Source: Volvariella volvacea V23 (taxonomy: Eukaryota > Basidiomycota > Agaricomycetes > Agaricales > Pluteaceae). From it: DNA of 64,000 bases. The DNA lies in NCBI GenBank assembly GCA_000349905.1, contig KB722739.1:1130276-1194275 (forward strand), given 5' to 3'. Shown here in pieces: positions 10,885 to 22,900 of this stretch (positions are counted from its first letter, which is position 1; every line of letters starts with the position of its first letter). The translations under genes and the position numbers were made by a program. The notes beneath the pieces were generated by a model that ran no database searches, had not been told where the DNA came from, and saw only the letters and a program-made list of their open reading frames with translations.

Positions 10885-13397
10885 ATGACATCATTCGAAT
10901 CCCGACTCTCAACGTTGTCTAACAAGTTACCCACCCTTGATTCACTCAACGCTACCATCCCTCCCGATCTTGATGCTAAAAAGGTCGCCCAAGATTGGCT
11001 ATCTTCGTTTGCGTCCAACACCAAGTCAGGGAACGTCGAGGCCCTTGCGGCGTTATTCCTCCAAGATGCGTGGTGGCGCGATTTTTTGACTTTAACATGG
11101 GACTTCCGGACATTCCATCCTCTTTCGACGATCAAGCAATTCCTCACCGACAGGCTTCCAATCTCCAAGGTTTCTAATTTCAAATTACGCGATCAATACA
11201 CTGGGTTGCAACAACCCTACCCTGACATCGCATGGATCCAATTGGTATTCGAGTTCGAAACCGCGACTGGACTCGGATTTGGTCTTGCTAGATTGGTTCC
11301 TACGTCGAACGGAGAGTGGAAAGCTCATGTAGTTTTTACTAACTTGGAGGGTTTGAAGGGTTTCCCGGAGAAGATTGGACATTTGAGGAATTCTGCCACG
11401 AATCATGGACAATGGGAAAAGAATAGGTTAAAAGAGGCGGAGTTTGCGGATCAGGACCCTACCGTCTTGATTATTGGAGGAGGTCACAGCGGATTGGACG
11501 TGGCAGCGAGGTTAAAAGCTTTAGGTGTTTCGACTCTGATTGTAGAGAAGAATGATCAAATTGGCGATAATTGGGGAAAGAGATACGAGGCGCTATGTCT
11601 GCATGATCCAGTTTGTAAGTGTTGCTCTCTTCCTCTCGTGTATATGAGTCTCACAACAGTATCGTCTATCTAAACAGGGTATGATCACTTGCCATACCTC
11701 CCGTAGGTTTTGGCAGCACTCTTTAATTACCTTAATCCAACACACTTCGTAGATTCCCGCCCACCTGGCCGGTGTACTCCCCTGCCCTCAAAGTATGTCG
11801 ACTAGTTTAACATCTAGGACATCTAACATGAAACTTCTTTTTTCGCAGTTAGCGAAATGGCTTCGTCACTACGCAGAGGCCATGGAACTCAACGTCTGGC
11901 TTTCCTCGACCGTTACAAAAGCTACGCAAGATCCAAATACGCAGTTATGGCAGGTTACCGTGAAAAGGGCAGGTGGAAGTGAGCGTGTTTTGGTGGTCAA
12001 GCACCTCATCTTCGCTACTGGTGTTGGCGGCGGGGCGTCCAATTTCCCAAAATACCCTGGAATGGTGATGATTCGCGCGATATCTGTTTTCACTGCATAT
12101 GCTGACTCGCGCTGGTTAGGATAAATTCAAAGGCGAGATCCTCCACTCTTTGCAGCATAAGAGGGCCCTAGACCACGCAGGGAAGAAAGTTGTAGTAATT
12201 GGTGCATGCACTGCTGGTAGGCTCTACGTTGTCTCTGAGCTTCGATTTACTAACTCGTGCATAGCGCATGATATTGCGGAGGATTACTATAGGCACGGCG
12301 TCGGTCAGTGTTCCTTTTGAATAGCGCATTCGTGTTATATGACCGATGAACAGATGTGACTATGTTCCAACGGGGTTCTACCTACATCATGTCGGTGAAG
12401 AACGGTTGGGACGTTCTCTTTGGGGGTATGTGCTTTTTATGTTCCCCCTAATTCGTTGATATGCAATCTACACAATACAGGCGTGTATTCAGAAGATGCA
12501 CTACCTACCGATATTGCGGATAGATTAAGCGCGTCATTCCCGCATTATATGAGCATTGGCCTCGCCCAGAGAAGTGTTCAGAGGATCGCGGAATTAGACA
12601 AGTATGATTACCCTATTATTAACTTCTCTTTACCGTGTTGATGTTTCTCCTATTTATCAGAGAATTGCTAGAATCCTTAAAGAAAGTCGGTTTTCGAATT
12701 GGCTTTGGATACCAAGGTACTGGCTTTGGTTTGTTGGCGTGGAATAAAGCTGGCGGTTACTATCTCGGTCAGTCTCTGTCTTTGAAATCTGCAGCGACTT
12801 TCTACTTACTAGACGACTTAGACACTGGAGCGAGTGCCCTAATTGCAGAGGGTAAAATCAAGCTCAAGAATGATAGTCAAATATCCGAGTTTACTGAAGA
12901 TGGTATTCGATTCGAGAATGGAAGCGAACTTCCAGCAGATGTTGTTCTCTTTGCTACCGGGTACGTGATACTAGCGCCTACCAACGAGTTCTCCACTCTT
13001 AGTATTTTCGGTCCCATTTATAACCCATTTGGCCAAATGTAGTCTTGGAGATGCACGTGAAGCCATTAGATCAATTTGTGGGGATACTGTAGCCGATACA
13101 TGTGGTCCCCTTTGGGGGCTGAATGATGAGGGTGAGCTTAACGGCTGCTGGAGAGACTTCGGGTTCAAAGGACTTTGGTATATGGTTGGTGAGTATACTG
13201 GGCGATGTGGTGTTATAGAGAAGCATAGCTAACATCGAATTGCAGGGAATTTGGCACTATCCAGGTTCCACTCTTCACATGTCGCACTTCGTATGTTTAC
13301 CTCACTCCTCTAGCCATTTACGATCTCATTTGCCAACTTATTTGCAGAAATCAAGGCCATGGAGGAGGGGGTGCTTGGAACTCGCTATCGGGCATAA
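10885..13397 (+). CDS. FMO3: NTF2-like/flavin-containing monooxygenase, intact
   Basis: FAD- and NAD(P)H-dependent monooxygenase. Thirteen exons with consistent phases give 608 aa: 10885-11614, 11678-11702, 11753-11792, 11849-12064, 12120-12216, 12265-12303, 12354-12425, 12481-12601, 12661-12767, 12822-12960, 13043-13188, 13246-13290 and 13348-13397. Residues ~30-155 form an NTF2/SnoaL-like domain (WWRDFLTLTWDFRTF). The FAD loop GGGHSG is at ~198-203 and the FMO fingerprint FKGEILHSLQH at ~340-350. The second dinucleotide loop, IGACTAAHDI, is at ~360, and FATG lies near 525. The fingerprint has His where FMO1 and the family consensus have Tyr or Phe. This fusion is a known architecture among fungal FMOs. 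The oxidised substrate is unknown. It is the only array member without a visible lesion and is probably the functional one. Confidence 0.9.
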
Positions 13398-14572
13398 ATT
13401 CCATTGGTATAAGGCGTAGCAGATATTCATTTTTGTATTTTTACAGTGTTCTTTGCGAATTTTTGCGGTTTTTACAGCAACAATAAAGGTGCCCGTGAGC
13501 CATGCTTGAAGCCAGCTTATCGGAAGGGTCCTCGTCATGATCAGGGGCTCGACGGTACCGAGAGGGAATTGGCCGAATTACCGAACACATGCAGCCGAAT
13601 GGCTAAGTGAGCGGCATGATCCAAGCCTTGTGCTTGTTTACTCATCGTGCCTTTTGACTTGTGCGCTGATCTCCATTGAACCCACATCCAACCAACATCA
13701 CAGCTTCGTTCCAATTTCTTGCCCAGAAATATGATCCACTCACAATGTTCTAACTCAGGCAGTATTCAGTTGACATCTTAGGTGCGTATGTTGTACTCCA
13801 CCATTCCTGATGTCGACGCCAAAACCTTTTGATGGTGCAGTTGCCAATATCTCCATATCCTCCACAGTATCGCCGATATATTCGTCTTTTTCATGTATCA
13901 CGAGTAACCAGACCACTTCCGTCCGGCATTCCCACTCATTCACCACGTGAAAGAGCCTCTCCACCGAGGACAGCCTTGCGTCTTGGCTTCGAGACCTTAT
14001 TTTGGACGTCGATTTTCGCTTCGGTTTTCGGTCCTGACTAAATCATGACGGTCATGTGTTCTCAGTTTGAGCGGCCTGCGCCATTGCAAACTCGTCCACT
14101 AGACGACGGAACATAGGGGCCCACGAGGGCGTTGCACGCTTGCAAGTCTTCTTATGGAGCACGGCAATGTGCTCGCTTCAATAGCTGGCTAGCTCGTGGG
14201 ATGCACAACCCTGACGATTTACCTCTAGGTCTCGATAAGCGCCGGCATTGCGCAATTCTCCGGTCGCTCGAGCTGGTAGACATTCCATTAGGGGGGTAGT
14301 CCATACGAATGCGCAGGTGAATAGCGGCGAGCACCTCTCTCAAGGAACGGCTTGGCACCGACGTGCTGGGTCACGAGAGAAGGCTGCATCAAATGGGCGC
14401 TAGGCCGAATCATTGCTTGGACTTTTGTCCATATGCTCTGCGTCGTCGCTAAACGTGTGCAATCTGCGAGTGACCTCAGTGCTCCACTGCACCGACTTTG
14501 GTTATCGGATACTTCGCTGGTATATATACTGAGTGGTGCCTCAATAGTATCAGTACCAAAGGTGTTCAACAA
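13398..14572. other. Intergenic region between FMO3 and GH30 gene
   Basis: The first 220 bases are the right end of the duplicated unit. The rest shows no supportable gene. An antisense open frame at 14288-14665 overlaps the GH30 start and lacks any motif. Confidence 0.55.
14521..14528 (+). promoter_or_regulatory. TATA box of the GH30 gene
   Basis: TATATATA lies about 45 bp before the ATG at 14573, implying a short 5' UTR. Confidence 0.5.
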
Positions 14573-16984
14573 ATGCGTCCTAGCTTGTGGGCTGTTGTTC
14601 TTCTCTCCCAACTTGTCGCTTCTCAGCAAATCTGGGATATCGTGAGTTTGGCTCCGAGATGTCATCTACCCACGTCAACTTACTGAATTCCCCAGTGGCA
14701 AACAACATGGGACCGCTCAAGACTATTCACATCACTCAACCCTTCTCCCATTAACTTCGTGGAGCCGGGTGCAGTTGCGAACCCAAACATCGTTATCCAA
14801 GACAACCAACTCTTCCAGCAAATCGATGGTTTTGGTGCATCTTTGAGTAAGTACCGCAGTATCACCGAAGGACTAGGTGTTGATTTACGCTATTTCATCT
14901 AGCCGATTCCTCAGCTCAAGTTCTCGCTCAACTGAAGGTAGCTTCTTGACACTTGCCCTTTTGCGCTGGTTTTGACACTTCATCAAAGTCAAGGAACTCG
15001 GCCAACTACTGGAACATCCTTGGCTATACCTTCACGATCACTGATGGCGCTAATGCCGCAGGTCTCAGTTACATTCGGATTCCCATCGGCGCTTCTGACT
15101 TCTCGCCCAGCGGTCGTAAGCTTTAATTAATTCATCGTTATAGAACTCGAGGTCTAACGATTGAACAGACTACAGTTTGGCAGAGACAGCAGGCGATACC
15201 AGCTTTAACAGCTTCAACATCAACAGGGTTCCCGCTGATGTCTTCAATGTGATGAGAGATATTCTCTCGATTAATAACCGAGTCAAGGTGCACCTCGTAC
15301 CATGGTCCCCTGTACGCCTGTTTCATTGCAACATTAGAAGCAACGCTAATCTTTGCTACAGCCTGGTTGGATGAAGACCACCAACACCATGAACGGTGGA
15401 ACCATCCGCTCTGAATACGTATCCAGCTGTGCGTTACATCAGTTTCTCAACCTTCTTGACATCTGCAGTCTAACTCAGTCATATTTCAGACGCAACGTAT
15501 CTGCTCAAATCCGTTCAGGGATTCCAGAGCCGAGGCGTGCCCATCTATGCTATTTCCATTCAGGTACTTGCTTTCGGCGTATTTTTAGATGCGTCCCACT
15601 AACTGCAAATCTAGAATGAACCCCAACACAGTAATCCAACCTACCCCACGTGCACAATGACGCCTGCACAGGAGGCTCAAATTGGCGGTGGTCTGCGCTC
15701 TCTCCTTAATCAAAATGGCTTGGGACATGTTAAGGTCATTGGATTCGAAGTACGAATTGTTTATCTTGACGTGATCCTTTTCGTTTATTAATGCACTCTT
15801 TCCCAGCACAACTGGAACAGTGCTTCGTCGTACCCCGTTCAGTTGGTGAGTTGATTGATTCGGTGTATTGCTCGTTTGCTTAATCGTGGCAGATGCAAAA
15901 CAACGCGAATGCATTCGCTGGTGTAGCCTTCCATTGCTACGGAGGCAATGTCGCCAACCAAGACATTTTCCGCAACGCGTACCCCAACAAGGTCTGTACT
16001 AACACCTTTAAAGATCATGTGCGTGCTTACCATAAAAATGACAGGAAATTCACTTTACAGAGTGCACTGGAACAATTGGCTCCGACTGGTGGAGCGACAT
16101 CAAGGTATGTTGATCACTATGTTGCTGACAGCTCGTCCAACTGACGGTCACCCCTCTCAGTGGTACATGGATAACCTGTATGTTGAAATACCTTTTCGCT
16201 CCTCGCAATCATGTTAACTCGATTCTAGATGGGTTGGCAGCATTGAGCGCTTCTCTCGTTCCGTAAGTAATTTGTACTATGACCCTTACATTGCCTCATC
16301 CTTCCCTTATTCCGTAGGGTTTGATGTGGAACCTTGCCCTCGATCAAAACGGTAACCCCAAGTACCCTGGCACCTCCAGCTGTGGTGGTCCTGGTTGCCG
16401 TCCTCTTATCACCGTCAGGAGCGATGGAAGCTACACCTACAACCAAGAGTGTGAGTATATATACCAACTTCTAAGGGAATGTTCTAATTGCAATGCAGTC
16501 TACGCTATGGCCCAAGCCTCCAAGGCCATCATCCCCAAGGATAACGGCGGTCCTTTCGGCCAACGCATCGGTCTCTCTATTCAAGGATCTCAAGCTTGGA
16601 CACTACGAGCCACCGCTTTCGTAACCCGCCGTGTCTCCGCCAGCGAATGGCTCCGCTACTCCATCGTCGTTCTCAACTGTGCGCGTCTCCTTTCACCTCA
16701 CTAACCGCCCTTAATCTAATCACACCTGACTAGGGTATGATAATGCATCAAGCAACTGGAACCCCACCCCTGTGACGGCAACCATCGCCTTCCGAGGCCG
16801 ACAGGTACGTTTTGGTAACTTGACAAGCGGCAGGCGTTTACTGACTCCGAATTAGGCGAGATATACCTTCCCTGTTGGTGTCACCACTCTTTGGTGGTTC
16901 GCCCCAGCCAACGGCAACTTTGCTGAGAGGGAATTCACTTTCAATGCTACCACCGTTCCATTCAACGCCACTACCTCGGAGTAA
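14573..16984 (+). CDS. Secreted GH30 glycoside hydrolase (beta-1,6-glucanase/glucosylceramidase-like)
   Basis: Extracellular retaining glycosidase acting on beta-linked glucans or glucosides. Seventeen exons in consistent phase give 520 aa. The start MRPSLWAVVLLSQLVASQ is a typical signal peptide. GH30 hallmarks follow in order: IDGFGASL, SYIRIPIGASDFS, LVPWSPPGWMKT, the acid/base Glu in NEP (GAA at 15618-15620, just after an intron), FHCYGGNV, and the nucleophile Glu in HFTECTG (GAG at 16060-16062). The WNLALDQNG segment and a C-terminal beta domain ending TLWWFAPANGNF complete the enzyme. YPTCTMTPAQEAQIG after the NEP resembles GH30_3 endo-beta-1,6-glucanases; that sub-assignment is from memory. 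Such enzymes remodel fungal walls or attack those of other fungi. No lesion is visible. Confidence 0.92.
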
Positions 16985-18291
16985 AATCGGTTGGTCGAGT
17001 AAAGGTCGACTGGAGGCTGAATGATTTGTTGTTGCTGTACGGATCGCTAGGCCCCTGGAAATTAACGCTTAACGCTGGTGTAATTGTACCTCTACTGTTG
17101 CACGCAAAATCCTGAGTTTGCAGTTTTGAAGGACTTCTCGGCTATACGAGTGCTATAGCAACATAGCGGGCTATATTGAATCGGATGGATCTGTGAAAGC
17201 GTGCAAACCACCAACACCATCAAACAAGACCACCTACTCCCAATGGTGGCACCCGCGACTCTTTCTCTCGACACTATATCCACTTGCAGACTAAGCGCTC
17301 GCTCTAATTGACACCAGAAGTAAGGGCGGCTCTTGTTGCGAAGGAGACGCTGGACGACCTGCTTAACCGCGACTGTGATCGCCATGCTCTCCTTGTCTTG
17401 TCTTTCCCACCCGTGACATGACTCTGATGGGAGCCCAAGAACTCAAATTCAAATTCTGCTTGTCCTACTCAACCACGGCCCAGCAACCTATTACCCAGAC
17501 TACGAGGGGGCCGCTCCAGCGAACTAGCAGGAATTGGTGATCTTGAACCGGAGGGATGCTGGGTGTGGAGACCGGTGGTCTCGTCCCAGCGTGGGTGAAT
17601 GCAAACTATGACGTTGTCCGAGTCTGAACTGGGAAGGATTAATAGTTGCATTTACTTCGGGTACAGTATGGCCTTGTAGGTCATTACAAGGCGCCTAAGG
17701 CACGACATACCGACCTGGTAGCGATGGATATGTGACAGACATAACGAGTGCCGACGTCGGCCTGCTTCACCAAGTCCTTCTCACATTGTGTCGTCTATAA
17801 GGTCCGTGGAATCCAATTGGACGATATTGAGGCCGGCGCGAGGTAAGTCATAGGTGCCTTCGGAGGGAATAACGGTTGTCCTTGTTGGGTAGCAACTTAA
17901 TTCCTCCGAAATCCTTTTGTGGGGGTGTTGCTATTATTCCCCTTGTCCACGCGAGGGCTTCTTCCTTCGTTATGCACGCCGATATTTTGCTTGTTAGCAA
18001 CCGGTCTGCTGCAATTACTTCACCCGCGAGGCAGTCAACTTATTCCCCGACAGGTCGCGCAGAAGCCTGGACAATTCCCCAGGACATATAAAGACCCATT
18101 CTTCGATGATAATGGCTTTCTTCAGCCTGCCTCTTTCTTCTCAGACTTTGCGGTGTCGTTGACGACTTCTTCAAACTTCATTCATCTGTGACCCGGTGTC
18201 CAGCTTCAACCTCGCCTTTCTTCGTGCATAGTTCTTCAATTACCCCTCACTTCACCACCTTTAATCCAACTTTCCTTTCTGAGTACGAAAC
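16985..18291. other. Intergenic region, no gene seen
   Basis: Holds the GH30 3' UTR and the promoter of the secreted Pro/Ala-rich protein, with CATATAAAG at 18083-18091 about 200 bp before its ATG. The open frames here are short, motif-free and unspliced. Confidence 0.55.
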
Positions 18292-19478
18292 ATGTTCTCC
18301 AAACTTACCGTCTTCTTCGTCGCTTTGTCTGCGCTATCTGTTACCGAACCGGTTTTCGGTCGCGAAAGATGGCTTGAAAGAGATAACAGGCCGGTTTTCC
18401 TTCACCCTCGTCGCTTCGGACAAGAGAACCCGGGTGTACTGCAGAGACTCGGGAATGCATGCGATGGTGCAGTTTGCGGCACTTTGGCTGGTCGAGCAGT
18501 TACTCCGTTGCTTGCGGCGCAACCTGAATGTTCACAACAAGATATGGCGGATGACATTATTGGTATGTTTTGGTGTTATTATTTTTGTTACTTGCAGTTT
18601 CTGACCTACTGGACGTAGATGCTAGTCGTCAATTCGACGCAGCGACGCAACAATTAATGATCGAGATTGCTAGAGAGTATCGACAGGCTGAGAAGAACAC
18701 ACCACCCGTGAGTGGCACCACATTGTGGTTTCGAGGGCCTGTAGCTTATTGTTCATTCGCTAGGACTTCACGACGAATCCACCCTCGCTCCGCAACTCCG
18801 TTTTCTGCCAGAGGGCACCTCGAAATCCAGAACTCAACGGACTCGTTCAAGCTCAAGACCCTAATAACGACCCCAACCTCTTCTTTGACCCCGCCACGAG
18901 ATCGACTGTTTTGAGAGGTAGTCAGCCCAACACCTTCCCCTTCGGCACGTGAGTATCTTCCAACTCGTACAATTTTAAATGAACTTGACCGTGCTTGGAT
19001 TCAGTAATGGAAATGGTGGAGGGAACACTCAGCCCGTAGCGCCACCAGCAGCCCCTGCTCCTGCACAACCTACACAACCCGCACCCGCACCTTCACCAGT
19101 TACAACGACAGCTGCTCAAGCTACCAACACACCGGCTGCTCCTTCCCCTGCTCCTGCACCTCCCCAGGGTGGAAATCTTCAGACATTCACTGGTGCTCTC
19201 GGAGACATTCAAGCACCTACCGTCACCGCGCTCGCGAATGGTGAATTCCAGGTGACCAACAACGCATCTTTCAAGACGCTCCTCAATGCACGCAACCGCT
19301 CTTGGTAAGTTCCTCTGAGTTTCAATTGCTTTTTTTTTTTCTAATTATGCTATCTAGTGACGTTCAACACAACCTATGCGCCAACCAGGCCAACGCCAAT
19401 AGACAACAACCATTCAGCGTTGGCGACTGCGGGCAACAACTCAACGCTTGCAAGGCCAACGCTAGTGCCTCTTCATGA
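18292..19478 (+). CDS. Secreted Pro/Ala-rich protein with C-terminal four-Cys module
   Basis: Five exons (18292-18562, 18619-18707, 18764-18948, 19005-19304, 19358-19478) give 321 aa in consistent phase. The first ~22 residues (MFSKLTVFFVALSALSVTEP) are a signal peptide. A middle segment has scattered Cys. A low-complexity linker rich in PAP, APA and PAQPT lies at about residues 190-235. The last ~85 residues begin NLQTFTGALG and end with paired CDVQHNLCAN and DCGQQLNACK motifs. From memory, this C-terminal module is common in secreted Agaricomycete proteins, often mislabelled 'ribosomal protein s17'. Its function is unknown; the disordered linker plus a disulfide-capable module suggests a wall-associated or effector-like protein, which is inference. 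Confidence 0.8.
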
Positions 19479-19920
19479 AGCACTCGACGAGTCACCTTAG
19501 ACGCCAGGACCTACATAGGATTTAATCGGACAGTTTTGGGATTTCAAGTTCTATAGATAGTTCCTTGGCGTACCCTTGCCATGTTGTGGAGGCATTACTT
19601 TTGTATACGCACCTCTACGAAATATATCTGACTACACCAATACCTCCTGTGCTTGATCTGAGTCTTATTATGTTTTCCCGACGGCCGAGGGGCGAGATTA
19701 TCACCAGGCAGTTCAGCACGGCTAAGTTGAGGCCGGGTTGGTCTGGATGTCACAGTCACATGGCATACAGTTACAGCTCATTTATGTCACGGTTCCTGAC
19801 TACGCGCATTAACGGCGCTTAACGGCCTACAGCTCCTATAATCACACTGCGCACTCACCATCTGCTGGTTGCTCCAATACGTCCTCGCACACCGCCTCTC
19901 TCTGGCTTTGAGGCGTGAAA
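19479..19920. other. Intergenic region before the RBR ligase
   Basis: Short spacer between two same-strand genes. Nothing beyond the expected UTRs and promoter is seen. Confidence 0.5.
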
Positions 19921-22900
19921 ATGGTGAATTCGGTCATAGAGATCTCGTCTGGACCTCCCACGCCCTCGAGCGGAGTCTCAGAAGCCCTGGACGAAGAGGT
20001 TACCTTTGTGCATCGTAGAAGCGAGAGGCTGGAAAGAAATGTTGCAAATTTGGCTACGGAATCGTCTACGACGACGGGTGGTGCATCCAGAAGGGGTCGG
20101 AGGGGAGCGCAAAAGTCCACCAATGGCATAGGTGTGCCCCTTTGTCTTTCTTAGGTCACAATGGTAACAAGGTCTCAATAGGTTCAGGCAGGAAAACTCG
20201 CTTACGTAGTAAAGCCCGAAACTCACGTCGTATCCCTGTGCAATCGGTGGAGGTCATTGAATTGACGGACGATGAAGATGGACCGAACTTGGGAGCCGCT
20301 TCTCAGCCGAGTCTCCCATCTCAATCCCAAACTCCGCCCTTGTCTTTACCCGCGACAAATACCAGGCTGAGAAGACGCCAGCCAGTGGAAAAACAATCAA
20401 GGCGCTCAGCTTTTCGCTCCAAGAGCAATGAACCTGGTAGGAGCGAGGCCGATGGTGCAACTTCACTTGCCTCTAGCATTCCTCCGTTGGTCGATGAACC
20501 TGCGAGATTGGGGCACGGATCTAAGGGAGAAGTGGTCTCTGTAGGCTCTAAAAGGAAGAGGGGCGTGGACGAAGATGAGGAAGGAGGAACGAAGGTGGCA
20601 GATCCTGTCGAAGGCAGGCCAAGGCCTAGGGCTCGAAGGCGCCGTGACAAGGGAAAAGAACGCGCGGAGGATGAGCGTGGCGCTGATATAGACACAACCC
20701 CAATCCAGGACCCTCTTAATGCCACGCATCCCTCGCAACCCTTACCATCCCCAAGGGCAAACTCTACGCGTCGACCACGTCGCATTCGAGATAAGCATTC
20801 AACGACGCCGATAAATGCTCGAGGCAGTAAGACCCCTATACCACAATGCGAAGCCTCAGAGGACGAGGAAGCCGCAAACAATGAAAAACTAGAGGGTCCT
20901 CACGTCCCACTCTCAGCTAATAAAGGCAAGGGCAAAGCAAGAGCAGTCGATTTCAGTTCTATAAATAATCTTGCTATGGCCTCCGCCTCTACCGACCAAT
21001 CAGATCTCCAGTCCGATAAAATGACGCAATGTCTGAAAACAATATTCGATATCGTTTCAGATGTTGACGAGGATTTCGTTAGGTCCATGTTGGCGCATTG
21101 TTTTCTCACGTATGGCGATTTTGAGGGCGCCACAGCCAGAGTCATTGAACTGTTGTTGGGTCAGGGTGAGGCTGCATTACCGATGGGCAATGATGTTTCA
21201 GGCGTCGACCAGGATGAGTATATGGATGTAGATTCACCCAAGGCTGGATCAAGTGGTCAGGTTAGTCGAGATGAGAAGGGACCAGAACGTGTGGACACGA
21301 CTCTTGCAGACGAGGAGTTTGTACGGAAATTAATGGAAGAGGAGGCAGCAGCGCAACCAGCCGAGGAAGAATCGACATTCGAATGCGGTTGCTGCTGCGT
21401 CGATTTCTCATTCGTAAGTCTATCCAACGTCCATCTCTGCCCCTTTATTGATGAACCTATTGCGTTTTTCAGGACGAGCTCGTTCAATGTCAAGAGGGCC
21501 ATTTGTTTTGCAAGAAATGTGTCTCAACTCATGCTTCGAGTCAGTTACTTGCGCCGCCCCCGCTTAGACCACCACCAGGATCCTCTTCTACCGCTCTCCG
21601 CATAGCGTTGGTTACATGCCTAAACTTTGACCCAACGGCTCCATGCACTGCGCCATTCCCTTCATCCGAGCTCCAACGCGCGCTCGCACCCGCGGTATAC
21701 GAAAAATGGGAAAAGGAGTCCCAAAAGCGTGAACTTGAAGCTGCGGGTATCGATAACTTGGTGGAGTGTCCGTTTTGTGATTGGAGATGCGTCATTGAGG
21801 GACCGCTGGATAGTGGAGAGGGTGAAGCGCCTGTTTTTAGGTGCGCGCGACAGGAAGATGGGGGATGTGGTGCTGTTAGTTGTATGCGGTGTAAAGCTGT
21901 GGTATGCCCTGTTTGCCCTGCTTTGGTGTGGCATGGATACTCATCACCGGATTTTAGGATCATCGACCAAAGACTTGCCATGGTAAGTCCTGGAGTACTC
22001 TTTGCTATTGTTCCTGATACGATGTTCTGTCGCAGAATTAGAACAAGAAAAGGCTGCAGGAAGCGGCAGACATACCATCGAAGAAGCCATGAGTGAGTCT
22101 CGTGATTATGCGTATTGAAAGCATATTGACCTCCCATCTCCAGCGAATGCGCTGATGCGTAACTGCCCCAAATGCCGGAAACCTTACATCAAAGAGGACG
22201 GGGTAAGTACACCTGTTACCGTGTCCTGGATGTTTCACTGAGCTCATGACTCCCAGTGCAACAAGATGACCTGCGTCAGCTGTCGCACGCTTTGGTGTTA
22301 TATATGCCGGAAAATTATTAGAGGCTACGATCATTTCGATTCTGTAAGATTATCTGTGCTCTCGGACCGAACTCGCTCTTATGCGTGTCACAGAGCAATA
22401 ATCCGTACGGACCAGGCCCAAGCAGTTCCGGACAGAAGTGTAGACTTTGGGATCCTAAGGAAAAGATACACGACGAAGAGGTGGGTGTTTTTTTCTTTTT
22501 TTCGATTTCTCGTTGGCTTATCCAACTACTAGGTCAAAGACGCATACGATAAAGCCATAGAGGAGTATAAACGCAATAACCCCACTGAAGCCGTCGAGGA
22601 TCTCAAAATAGACGTGCCTAAAACGTATACACCACCAGCGAATAGACCACCTGGAGTAGGGCCGATGGCATTCGACCCGATGATGGGAGGTATACCCCTT
22701 CGCGCAGCCCCCCATCCACCCCCTAGACCGATCCCTGCTATTCACCATCCCCTTGGCCTTGTTCTTCCTCGACGTCAACGCCGTCCTGCTAATCCTCCAC
22801 TACTTCCACCCGATGACCTTAATCCCTTTGGTCGGTTTGCCGTACCACCGCCGCCTATTCCACCTCTTCCGCCTCTCCCTCCCCTCCCACAGGCATTTTT

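Larger units (their letters stand above)
6040..13617 (+). repeat. Tandem segmental duplication (two ~3.8-kb units) in the FMO array
   Basis: Unit 1 runs from about 6040 (3' end of FMO1) through FMO2 and its 3' flank to about 9792. Unit 2 runs from about 9793 through an FMO1-like 3' fragment and FMO3 to about 13617. Similarity continues through introns, intergenic DNA and 3' flanks, so this is duplicated DNA and not just related genes. The shared flank ends with the same 'aagtgagcggca' at 9781-9792 and 13606-13617. After it, at 9793, the sequence switches abruptly into the FMO coding sequence 'ttgttctatttgcta', which corresponds to 6043 onward. Identity was judged by eye. Confidence 0.85.

Noticed and set aside
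14288..14665. Antisense 125-codon open frame over the GH30 start
   Set aside because: Overlaps the GH30 promoter, signal peptide and first intron; no motif or exon structure.
20321..20881. 186-codon open frame antisense to the RBR ligase
   Set aside because: Mirror of a long coding exon with biased composition; no motif.
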